Positions 1-5,923 of a stretch of DNA of 5,923 bases are shown piece after piece. The stretch spans positions 1 to 5,923 of the forward strand of contig JASHRB010000318.1 of assembly GCA_030037575.1 (NCBI GenBank), in the 5' to 3' direction. The stretch is from Candidatus Sulfotelmatobacter sp. (lineage in GTDB: Bacteria > Acidobacteriota > Terriglobia > Terriglobales > Acidobacteriaceae). Numbering within the stretch: the stretch's first letter is position 1; the number at the start of each line of letters is the position of its first letter. The position numbers and the translations under genes are program-made. Under the pieces are notes generated by a model. That model made no database searches, was not told where the DNA came from, and saw nothing but the letters and a program-made list of their open reading frames with translations.

Positions 1-71
1 ACCTGTTGAATCGTCCACAATGCATCGTGGTCGCAATTCGAGCCGGGGAAAATGATGACGCCGAATTTCAT
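1..71 (-). CDS. purQ: PurQ, phosphoribosylformylglycinamidine synthase glutaminase subunit (5' end only)
   Basis: Seen: from an ATG at 71 the minus strand reads MKFGVIIFPGSNCDHDALW and then TIQQ before the window ends; 23 full codons are visible. Known: PurQ is the class I glutamine amidotransferase subunit of FGAM synthase. It releases ammonia from glutamine, which PurL uses with ATP to convert FGAR to FGAM in cytoplasmic de novo purine synthesis. Its N-terminus typically reads MKFGVIVFPGSNCD followed by an acidic/His stretch, which matches closely. The catalytic Cys-His-Glu residues would lie beyond the left edge and cannot be checked. The start is supported by the N-terminal motif and by an AAGGA Shine-Dalgarno six bases upstream. 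The gene follows an exported-protein gene on the same strand after 68 bases with no obvious terminator, so co-transcription is likely. The N-terminal peptide is distinctive, so the call is firm despite its shortness. Confidence 0.93.
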   Translation of the reverse strand, partial: MKFGVIIFPGSNCDHDALWTIQQ

Positions 72-77
72 CGCCTG

Positions 78-82
78 TCCTT
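78..82 (-). promoter_or_regulatory. Ribosome binding site of purQ
   Basis: The minus strand reads AAGGA, then six bases (CAGGCG), then the ATG at 71. Both sequence and spacing are good for a Shine-Dalgarno site and fix the purQ start. Confidence 0.75.
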
Positions 83-139
83 GTTCGGGGATTTCAGGCT
101 CAGTTTAGCATGGTGTGAGATTGAAACGACGCTGTGCGC

Positions 140-1075
140 CTAGTGTAAGGACGATGGGGCGACCTGTGTGTTCGTCGTGGATCGACTGGGGCTACGAGGA
201 TTCGGCGGCGTGGGACCCGGTGGCGGCAAAGCCGGCAAACTGGGAATCGCCGAGAGCGGGCTCTCTAGCGTACCGCGCTCTCCCGGCGGCACAACACCCG
301 CACCCGCAATCTCGTCCGGCGCTGTCATCATCTGCGGACTTACCTGCGGCGGAACGCCTTTTGCCTTCACAATCGCCCAGTGCCACTCCTGGTCGGGAAA
401 CAGCTCGAAATTCAATGTCGTGCGGAAAACCGCCGTCGCCCCGGGCGTCGCCGATCCTTTCATATGCAATAAAACCGTCACGTCCGGCTGCTTCTCGGTG
501 GAATCCTGCCTCGTCGATTGTCCCGCAATCGCCGCAACCATCTTCGCGCCTCCGTGGTATGACGCTGCTCCGTTCTCGTGCTGCCGGATGATCGTCAGCC
601 CCACCACAACCTCGTGAACTTCCCACGAACTCCCGTTGTGCACCGTAACCGCGAGCGTGTCGCCGTCGATGGTTGCCGGCCCGCCCAACTTCGTCATCTC
701 TGTACGTGGCAAGTCATTTAGCCCCAGGGGATCGGCAAGCAGCGACGAACTGTTGGCGCTGAACGAAAGGCTGCAGGTCACATCCGGCGATGAGACCCGG
801 AAATTGTTGGTGCCCGGATCAAGCGAGTAGAGCAGCGACGAATCGCCCCGGCGGTTTTCGGCATTTTCCATCACCCGCCCTAGATTGTCATTGTCGATCA
901 CCGTTTCCGGCGTAGGAGAAGCCTCCTGTCTTCGCAGACTTCGTGCAATATCACCCAGAGGAACAGCGTCAGCGTCATCCTGCGCGCGCATCCGCGCCGG
1001 CGACCCTATCAATATAAAAAAGATAGCCAGCATCAGCAGACTTGCACAAAACCGGCTTGGCATCATGACTCGCAC
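140..1075 (-). CDS. Exported protein of unknown function with Pro-rich C-terminus
   Basis: The 311-residue product is not recognised by function. Seen: a positively charged start, a hydrophobic core (about residues 10-25, with LLMLAIFFILIG) and a likely cleavage site near ARMRAQ (about 27-32) make a Sec-type signal peptide. Next comes a mature N-terminus (PLGDIARSLRRQE) and a region with VIDNDNLGRVM. Residues about 95-250 are rich in beta-type stretches (TLAVTVHNGSSWEVHEVVVGLTII; TTLNFELFPDQEWHWAIV), suggesting a beta-sandwich fold. The last 40 or so residues are dominated by Pro, Ser and Thr. The product is probably periplasmic or envelope-associated. Start: the first codon at 1075 is GTG, with in-frame ATGs at 1066 and 1063. 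None has a clear Shine-Dalgarno, and an ATG (1066 or 1063) is at least as likely because it leaves a compact signal peptide. A TACAAT at 1117-1112 on this strand could be a -10 box, but no good -35 was seen. The gene lies 68 bases upstream of purQ. Similarity to acidobacterial exported proteins is an impression from memory. Confidence 0.82.
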   Translation of the reverse strand: MRVMMPSRFCASLLMLAIFFILIGSPARMRAQDDADAVPLGDIARSLRRQEASPTPETVIDNDNLGRVMENAENRRGDSSLLYSLDPGTNNFRVSSPDVTCSLSFSANSSSLLADPLGLNDLPRTEMTKLGGPATIDGDTLAVTVHNGSSWEVHEVVVGLTIIRQHENGAASYHGGAKMVAAIAGQSTRQDSTEKQPDVTVLLHMKGSATPGATAVFRTTLNFELFPDQEWHWAIVKAKGVPPQVSPQMMTAPDEIAGAGVVPPGERGTLESPLSAIPSLPALPPPGPTPPNPRSPSRSTTNTQVAPSSLH

Positions 1076-1430
1076 AAAGAAGAACGGGCCAGAAACCGCG
1101 GCCTCAACAAAATTGTAGTGCGAGCTGGTGCCGGGATAGAGGTGACCACCGGCAAACCTTCGTGCTAGAACTTCCGCGGCAAGAGAATTGCCCCAGCGAG
1201 AATAAAGCGAAGGACCGGGCGCGCGCCGACGAAATGGTTGCGCAACGGGAGCGCGCGCCCAAGCTTTCTACAAAAGGCCCGAAGACCGCATACGCGAAAC
1301 AGGATCAGCTACAGGTTGCCTCCGAAATACCCATCGAGCCACCGCAAAGCCCAGAGCCGCATAGCAAAGATGCATGAACCTCATAGACACCCCCATGTCC
1401 AGGATCTGTCATCACCTCAGGGGAGGATCC
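1076..1430. other. Intergenic region without a recognisable gene
   Basis: This 355-base stretch lies between the start of the exported-protein gene and the IS630 remnant. Short open frames exist on both strands, but none translates to anything recognisable and none has a ribosome binding site. On the minus strand the frame of the downstream gene stays open up to a TAG at 1270-1268, yet offers no ATG, GTG or TTG before 1075. The region should hold the promoter of the exported-protein gene; a TACAAT at 1117-1112 (minus) is the best -10 candidate, without a convincing -35. The last part (about 1370-1430) may be further decayed IS sequence, but I cannot align it. No tRNA-like fold or terminator was seen. 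Confidence 0.5.
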
Positions 1431-1433
1431 AAG

Positions 1434-1995
1434 AGCATCACTATCGGCAAAAATAGCAGCGGGCTGCAGGCCGTACAAGGCCCGTCCGTGCTACGGGCGT
1501 GGCACGGAGGTCATACCTCGGAAGGTTACGAAAAGCACTTCAATTTGAGGGTCGGTGCGCAGTCTGGAGATAGGGCCGGCATTGATCTGCTGAGCGGGAA
1601 AGTGCTAGGTCTGGTACGGGAGCGACATCGCAGCCGCGAATTTGTGGAGTTTCTCAGCTTGGCCAACCAAGTACTATCTTTCGGGCGCTCGTATTCGGCT
1701 GGTGTTGCACAATCACTCGGCGCATACCTCCCGGGAGACTCGAGCGTACCTGACGAGCGTGCCCAATCGATTCGAGTTCATTTTCACCCCCAAGCATGGG
1801 TCGTGGCTCAATCTGCTGGAGTCGTTCTTCGGGAAATTGGCACGGACTCTGTTACGCGGCATCCGCGTGGCCTCGAAGCAGGAGTTACGGACTCGGATTG
1901 AGTTGTATTTGAAGGAAGTGAACGAAGAACCAGCGGTCTTCAAGTGGAAATACAAATTGGAGGCTCTGGCCACAGAGTCGGGGGCATTGCCGTGA
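1434..1995 (+). pseudogene. IS630-family transposase, C-terminal half (DDE domain), frameshifted
   Basis: Seen: the reading begins in one frame with ITIGKNSSGLQAV (about 1437-1475), resembling the first catalytic strand of IS630 transposases (SVDEKSGLQAL-like), but the Asp is absent. The stretch about 1476-1574 is poorly alignable and probably frameshifted. From 1575 comes GIDLLSGKVLGLVRERHRSREFVEFL, strongly IS630-like. Near 1660-1675 the frame changes to give YYLSGARIRLVLHNHSAH, RFEFIFTPKHGSWLNLLESFF, LRGIRVASKQEL and a C-terminus with VFKWKYKLEAL, ending at TGA 1993-1995. In the family the second catalytic Asp sits in LDNHSAH; here it is His (CAC at 1708-1710). The Glu (GAG at 1819-1821) remains. 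With two catalytic Asp positions lost and at least one frameshift it cannot be active. No N-terminal helix-turn-helix part precedes it on this strand. Confidence 0.9.
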
Positions 1996-2013
1996 GCGAT
2001 CATATTGAACACG

Positions 2014-2033
2014 TTATTTAGGAATCGATATAC
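2014..2033 (+). repeat. Probable terminal inverted repeat (right end) of the IS630 remnant
   Basis: Eighteen bases after the transposase stop lies TTATTTAGGAATCGA followed by TATAC. It matches 2659-2678 at 15 of 20 positions (12 of the first 15). Reading outward from the C-terminal end of the transposase, it is where the right terminal repeat of an IS630 element should be. It directly abuts the interior end of the N-terminal half, so one element end is buried inside the remnant. Confidence 0.5.
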
Positions 2034-2034
2034 G

Positions 2035-2578
2035 ATAGCAGACGCCGAATTCCTCTCCCTTTCGGCCGGTGCGCGGGCAAGCTGAACTGTGAAATCGCCG
2101 CAAAAGTGCCTCCAGAGAGTACTCGATTTTGTGCGGCCGGACCGGGTGGGCCGCCAGAATCTTCGATACCGTCCCGCTTGCTACCTGGGCCCAGTTTCTC
2201 TGGCCAGCGGGCTGACAGTGTTTCCGCACGTGCTGGGCCAGCAACCGTGTCGTCCACAACTCCTGGGCGTAGCCCAGATCTTTGGGTTTCGGGCAGGCCA
2301 GATTGACCACCCAGCTCTTGTCTTCCTCGCTGAGGCGCGCCCTCCGACCTCGACCCGGCAAATCTTGCAAGGCTACTCGCACCCCCAAGCAGGGCTTTGG
2401 AAATGCACCGTTCGACTTTGGGACGATTGGTATCCAGTGCCGCGGCGATCGCCGACACCGTTCCCCCTCCGGGCATAGCGGAGCCGAATCTGGGCTCGTT
2501 GAACGCGCGCCACCGACACGGGACTGTGATCGCCGGCGGAGCCAACCCTCATCTTCTCGGGCGAGACTCAGTTTGGCA
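2035..2578 (-). pseudogene. IS630-family transposase, N-terminal half (helix-turn-helix region), multiply frameshifted
   Basis: Seen on the minus strand, piecing frames together: KLSLAREDEGWLRRRSQSR (about 2574-2518); a frame change near 2503-2512 to VQRAQIRLRYARRG; another near 2460-2470 to GTVSAIAAALDTNRPKVERC; and a third near 2386-2396 to LGVRVALQDLPGRGRR. The last frame continues with LSEEDKSWVVNLACPKPKDL, GYAQELWTTRLLAQHVRKHC and GTVSKILAAHPVRPHKIEY, ending near 2110. The continuation to about 2035 (RKGEEFGVCYR) still aligns position by position with the family's ERKMAEVLCVYR-like segment. Known: this is the DNA-binding half of IS630 transposases, with two helix-turn-helix modules before the catalytic core. 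At least three frameshifts are needed, so it is dead. The third is best explained by a 2-base loss, because a codon is missing between KAL and LGV. The DDE core does not follow on this strand; the reading ends at the buried terminal repeat. Confidence 0.9.
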
Positions 2579-2658
2579 CGAGTGGTGACAAAGGCATCGA
2601 CCGTTCCCCTAGGGGTGGGATGTCGATGGCCTATACCACCATAAGCACTCTTGCAATC

Positions 2659-2678
2659 TTATTCAGAAATCCAACTAC
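2659..2678 (-). repeat. Probable terminal inverted repeat (left end) of the IS630 remnant
   Basis: The plus strand reads TTATTCAGAAATCCA and then ACTAC, matching 2014-2033 at 15 of 20 positions. It lies about 80 bases upstream of the first recognisable transposase codons on the minus strand and reads outward from the element, as expected for the left terminal repeat. It ends 25 bases before the stop codon of the neighbouring large CDS, so the insertion apparently landed just downstream of that gene without cutting it. Confidence 0.45.
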
Positions 2679-2689
2679 CGGACACTGTG

Positions 2690-2701
2690 GCGGTCGACCG
2701 C
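2690..2701. repeat. Perfect 12-base palindrome just downstream of the large CDS
   Basis: GCGGTCGACCGC is fully self-complementary. It starts two bases beyond the stop codon of the Asp-box protein gene. It has no unpaired loop and no T-run follows, so it is not a typical intrinsic terminator. It may be chance, or the remains of a terminator stem disrupted by the IS insertion. Confidence 0.4.
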
Positions 2702-2703
2702 GC

Positions 2704-5700
2704 TCAATGCGCATCCGCGCTGTCGGCTTCCGCTGCGCGATCCGCCGGAGGAATCACAACCGTGGACAGATTGTTTTCCACCGTCAGCTTCCGGAAGTCC
2801 GTCAGTTCATGGCTCTGCAAATCATCCCATTGGCTCATGAAATCCGCAGTCTGCTTCTTCAATTTTTCAAACTGAAGCTGCTCGGCTTCGGTGGGCGCAG
2901 AATCGGCGGTGCCCAAATCCACCGCCAGAAACGCCCACTTCGCATCCAGCTGCGGCGGATATGCCAGCGAGTCTTCATTCGCGCTGATGGTCAAATTTAC
3001 GAATTTATCTCGCACCGCAATCAGCTTTTTGTCGAGATCATCCGCCGACGACGCGATTGACTTGGCGCTGGCGTTCTCTGGCAATCGCCTTTTCAGCCCG
3101 AGGATTTGCGACCGGACATCCTGAATCTGGTTGACGGCGTCATAGACGCGATTCAGTTCGTCATGAATCTGCATCTGCATCGTGTATTGCCGCTGCAAAT
3201 CCGCTGGGCCGACTTTTACGCGCGGATCTAACTTCACTTCGAGGGCCGCAGTCTGGCTCTCGCTTCCCACCGTCAGCTTCACCTGATATTGTCCTGGCGC
3301 AACCACCGGCCCATCGGCCCCCAGGTTGTATTCCCACAAGTAATAACCGGGCACGCGATGCGCTTCTTCGCCGCGCAAATCCCACACAAAGCGGTTCAAC
3401 CCGGCCTCCGGTTTGATTTCCTTCTCCGGTTTTTTGTCATCAGGCCCGGGCGGTTCATCCGGCGGTGCCGACTCGAGGCTCGAATACTTGCGAATCGTCT
3501 TTCCCGAAGCATCCAGAATCTCGAGCTTCGTTTCCGTTCCGTCCTTCGGCGCGTCTTTCAAATAGAAATAAATGATCGCGCCTGCCGGCGGATTTTCTCC
3601 CGTCCGCTTCGACTCGTGATGCTCTTCACCCCAACCGCTCTCTCCCGCCTGAATTCTGTAGGCGGGATCCGGAGTGTATAGATAAACGTCTTTCTTCTCA
3701 ATTTCGTCGCTAAACTGCCGCAGCGGACCGATATCATCCAAAATCCAAAACGAACGCCCGTGCGTGGCCAGCACGAGATCGTCGCCATGAACCACCAGAT
3801 CATGCACCGGCACCGGCGGCAGGTTCAGCTTGAGCGACCGCCAGTTCGCTCCGTCGTTGAAGGAGACATAAACTCCGCTTTCGGTCGCAGCATAGAGCAA
3901 GCCACGTTTTTTCGGATCTTCCCGAACCGCCCGCACGAACGATCCCTCCGGAATTCCGTTCACCAGCTTGCGCCACGTTTTTCCGTAATCGCTGGTCTTG
4001 TAAATATAAGGGCGAAGGTCATCGCTTTGGTGCAAATCCGCAGCCATATAGGCTGTGCCCGCATCGAATGGCGAAGCCTCCACCAGGCTGATGCGGCTCC
4101 ACTCCGGCAAATCTTTCGGCGTGACATTGCTCCAGTTCCTGCCGTCGTCCTGCGTAAGTTGAATCAGGCCATCGTCGGTTCCCACCCAAATCACTCCTGC
4201 CGTGAGGGGTGATTCTGCGATCGAGAAAATCGTGTCGTAATATTCAGTTCCCGAATCGTCAAGCGTGATCTCTCCGCCGGAAACGTGCTGTTTGGTTTTA
4301 TCGTTGCGAGTGAGATCGGGGCTGATCGCTTGCCAGTGCACCCCGCCGTCGGTGGTTTTGAACAACACCTCGCCACCGTGATACAGCGTGTCCGGATCGT
4401 GCGGCGAGATCAGCAGCGGCGCCGTCCACTGGAAGCGATGCACCAGGTTCGCCGCGCCGTGTGCATCGGAAAGCTCCGGCTGCTCGGTGATCGATTTCGC
4501 CTGCCCGATGTGACGGTTGTATTGCGTCAGTGTTCCCTGGTAATCATCGGCGTAAACGATATCTGGATCGAGCGGGTAGGGGGCAATGTAACCCGCCTCG
4601 CCGCCGCCCACGTCATACCAGTCAGGGCGATCGATCTCGCCTTCGTCGCTGCGGCTGGCAATGCCAACCGAGCTGTTGTCCTGCTGGGACCCATATACCC
4701 GATATGGCGTCGCATTGTCAGTGATCACGTGGTAGAACTGCGCCGTCGGCTGATTATCCTGCGGCGTCCAGCTCTTGCCGCCATCGACCGAGATGGTCAC
4801 GCCACCGTCATTGGACGCGATCATGCGCCGCGTATCTTCCGGATCGATCCACAAGCCGTGATTGTCTCCATGCGGCACACTAACTTTGTTAAACAGATGT
4901 CCGCCGTCGGTGGATTTGTACGTCTCCACGTCCATGATGTAAAGAGCGTTTTCATCCTTCGGATCGGCGACAATGTGCATATAATACCAAGGCCGCTGCC
5001 ACAGGCTGTGGCTGGGGTTCACGAAGTTCCACGTATCGCCGCCGTCATCCGAGCGATACAAACCACCATCGGGATTGTGCGCCTCAATCAGCGCATAAAC
5101 GCGCTCGGAGCTGGCCGCGACCGCGACGCCGACGCGACCGTACGGTCCCTTCGGCAAGCCGTGTCCTTCCAGCCGCTTCCACGTCGTTCCGCCGTCACTC
5201 GATCGATACAATCCGCTGCCCGGACCGCCGTCGTTTAAAGACCACGATGTTCTTCGCACCTGCCACAGCGCGGCAAACAGGATGTTGGCATTGTGCGGAT
5301 CGAAGGCGACGTCTACGGCGCCTGTGTTCTCGTCCTTGTACAGAACTTTCTCCCACGTTTTGCCTCCGTCTTGCGTGCGAAAAATTCCGCGTTCCGCATT
5401 CGGCCCGTATGGATGCCCCAGCGCAGCCACGAAGACGATGTTGGGATTGGTCGGATTGATAATCACTTTGCCGATGGCGCGGCTGTCGCGCAGGCCAACA
5501 TTCTTCCAGGTCTTGCCGGCGTCGAGCGACCGATAAACTCCGTCGCCCTGCGAAATATTGCCGCGCACGCAGGCTTCGCCGCTTCCGACATAAACAATGT
5601 TGTGGTCGGAATTCGCCACGGCGATGCTGCCAATCGATCCGGTGGTCGTCTTGTCGAAAACCGGCGACCACGTCGATCCAGCATCGGTCGACTTCCAGAC

Positions 5701-5923
5701 GCCTCCGCCAGTTGCGCCAAAATAATAGGTAGTCGGATCGCCCGGGATTCCCGCCGCCGTGAGCGACCGCCCACCACGGAACGGCCCGATCAGTCGGTAT
5801 TTCATCCCCTGAAAGAGTTTGTCCTCCGGCTTTTCTTCGTCTGCATCCTTGGCTTCACCCTTTTCGCCGGATGTCGCCTTGGCCGTCGTTTGCTCTGCCT
5901 TCGCCGCCTTCGACTGCGGCTCC
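2704..5923 (-). CDS. Large Asp-box (BNR) / sortilin-Vps10-like beta-propeller protein, N-terminus outside the window
   Basis: The frame is open to the right edge: 39 codons precede the ATG at 5805 and encode a Lys/Glu/Ala-rich linker ending KPEDKLFQG, so that ATG is internal and the true start, probably with a signal peptide, lies outside. Numbering from that Met, 1033 residues are visible. The family hallmark IGPFRGGRS is at 6-13. Eleven Asp-box-type repeats (S-x-D-x-G-x-T-W) lie near 39, 93, 144, 202, 252, 298, 339, 484, 551, 604 and 648. The long gap (347-483) contains conserved QPTAQFYHV and YGSQQDNSSV. Residues about 735-862 form a beta-rich module (AGLNRFVWDLRGEE; VAPGQYQVKLTV). Residues about 865-1010 look helical. 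Known: such proteins are usually labelled glycosyl hydrolase, BNR repeat or VPS10-domain protein, and form beta-propellers without proven activity. I see no sialidase Arg triad, so I would not assign hydrolase activity. Likely exported; substrate unknown. It ends at TGA 2706-2704. Confidence 0.93.
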   Translation of the reverse strand, partial: EPQSKAAKAEQTTAKATSGEKGEAKDADEEKPEDKLFQGMKYRLIGPFRGGRSLTAAGIPGDPTTYYFGATGGGVWKSTDAGSTWSPVFDKTTTGSIGSIAVANSDHNIVYVGSGEACVRGNISQGDGVYRSLDAGKTWKNVGLRDSRAIGKVIINPTNPNIVFVAALGHPYGPNAERGIFRTQDGGKTWEKVLYKDENTGAVDVAFDPHNANILFAALWQVRRTSWSLNDGGPGSGLYRSSDGGTTWKRLEGHGLPKGPYGRVGVAVAASSERVYALIEAHNPDGGLYRSDDGGDTWNFVNPSHSLWQRPWYYMHIVADPKDENALYIMDVETYKSTDGGHLFNKVSVPHGDNHGLWIDPEDTRRMIASNDGGVTISVDGGKSWTPQDNQPTAQFYHVITDNATPYRVYGSQQDNSSVGIASRSDEGEIDRPDWYDVGGGEAGYIAPYPLDPDIVYADDYQGTLTQYNRHIGQAKSITEQPELSDAHGAANLVHRFQWTAPLLISPHDPDTLYHGGEVLFKTTDGGVHWQAISPDLTRNDKTKQHVSGGEITLDDSGTEYYDTIFSIAESPLTAGVIWVGTDDGLIQLTQDDGRNWSNVTPKDLPEWSRISLVEASPFDAGTAYMAADLHQSDDLRPYIYKTSDYGKTWRKLVNGIPEGSFVRAVREDPKKRGLLYAATESGVYVSFNDGANWRSLKLNLPPVPVHDLVVHGDDLVLATHGRSFWILDDIGPLRQFSDEIEKKDVYLYTPDPAYRIQAGESGWGEEHHESKRTGENPPAGAIIYFYLKDAPKDGTETKLEILDASGKTIRKYSSLESAPPDEPPGPDDKKPEKEIKPEAGLNRFVWDLRGEEAHRVPGYYLWEYNLGADGPVVAPGQYQVKLTVGSESQTAALEVKLDPRVKVGPADLQRQYTMQMQIHDELNRVYDAVNQIQDVRSQILGLKRRLPENASAKSIASSADDLDKKLIAVRDKFVNLTISANEDSLAYPPQLDAKWAFLAVDLGTADSAPTEAEQLQFEKLKKQTADFMSQWDDLQSHELTDFRKLTVENNLSTVVIPPADRAAEADSADAH

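Larger units (their letters stand above)
1431..2678. mobile_element. Decayed IS630-family insertion sequence, internally rearranged
   Basis: Two transposase half-genes of the IS630 (Tc1/mariner-like, DDE) family occupy this stretch on opposite strands: the C-terminal half on plus (about 1434-1995) and the N-terminal half on minus (about 2578-2035). Both are frameshifted. Related 15/20-identical sequences at 2014-2033 and 2659-2678 lie outside the end of the C-half and outside the start of the N-half, each reading outward, as terminal inverted repeats should. The footprint of about 1.25 kb and the combined coding content of about 350 codons match one IS630 element. I infer one copy whose C-terminal segment was inverted in place; two separately truncated copies remain possible. 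The left boundary is uncertain by some tens of bases. TA target duplications could not be established. Confidence 0.75.

Noticed and set aside
115..617. Overlapping plus-strand open frames opposite the exported-protein gene
   Set aside because: Both are antisense shadows of the minus-strand gene, which has a proper signal peptide. Neither has a ribosome binding site or a recognisable product.
1162..1456. Two short plus-strand open frames in the intergenic region
   Set aside because: Their charged, low-complexity translations resemble no known protein. There is no ribosome binding site, and they overlap each other in different frames.
1480..1508. Small overlapping hairpins (GCCCGT/ACGGGC at 1480-1498; TCCGTGC/GCACGGA at 1485-1508)
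   Set aside because: Stems are only 6-7 bp, are mutually exclusive, lie inside the decayed transposase and have no T-run. They are probably chance in GC-rich DNA.
2606..2615. CCCCTAGGGG palindrome
   Set aside because: A ten-base palindrome near the left end of the IS with no partner site or known role; compatible with chance.
3161..4715. Several 60-80-codon minus-strand frames inside the Asp-box gene
   Set aside because: They are alternate-frame shadows of the large CDS, which is uninterrupted and family-like throughout.
4285..5238. 317-codon open frame on the plus strand opposite the Asp-box gene
   Set aside because: It is antisense to a well-supported repeat protein. Its translation is Arg/Val/Ile-rich without recognisable domains, as expected for a shadow of GC-rich coding sequence.
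5803..5805. ATG as the start of the Asp-box protein
   Set aside because: The frame stays open for 39 more codons to the window edge. This Met lies inside the conserved LFQGMKYRLIGPFRGGRS region, so it is internal.

Overview
This window most resembles a chromosomal segment from a member of the Acidobacteriota. That is an inference. It rests on the very long secreted-type Asp-box (BNR) beta-propeller protein, a family expanded in that phylum, and on a signal-peptide protein whose N-terminal PLGDIARSLRR style recalls acidobacterial secreted proteins. All three genes that look functional lie on the minus strand, so transcription runs from the right edge to the left edge. No RNA gene, CRISPR array, origin or convincing intrinsic terminator was found.

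Layout from right to left. (1) Bases 2704-5923 hold a very large CDS, open at its 5' end beyond the window. It encodes a sortilin/Vps10-like, WD40/YVTN/BNR-type repeat protein with eleven visible Asp-box repeats, a beta-rich module and a helical C-terminal tail. (2) About 1431-2678 is a decayed IS630-family insertion sequence in an unusual arrangement. The N-terminal half of the transposase reads on the minus strand (about 2578 down to 2035). The C-terminal half reads on the plus strand (about 1434 to 1995). The two halves barely overlap in content, and together they make roughly one normal-length transposase in roughly one normal-length element. An imperfect terminal-repeat-like sequence follows the C-half (2014-2033) and recurs beyond the N-half start (2659-2678), each in the outward direction expected for an IS end. 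The simplest reading is one IS630 copy in which the segment carrying the C-half and its right end was inverted. Several frameshifts and a lost catalytic Asp show that it is dead. (3) Bases 1076-1430 carry no recognisable gene and probably hold the promoter region of the next gene. (4) Bases 140-1075 encode a signal-peptide-bearing, Pro-rich-tailed protein of unknown function. (5) After 68 bases, with a good ribosome binding site, purQ starts and runs off the left edge.

Functionally, the left part is the 5' end of a purine biosynthesis gene behind an uncharacterised exported protein, probably co-transcribed. The right part is an exported repeat protein unrelated to it. The IS remnant separates the two units. 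I found no evidence of a new multi-gene system. The most interesting feature is the head-to-head-collapsed IS630 remnant.
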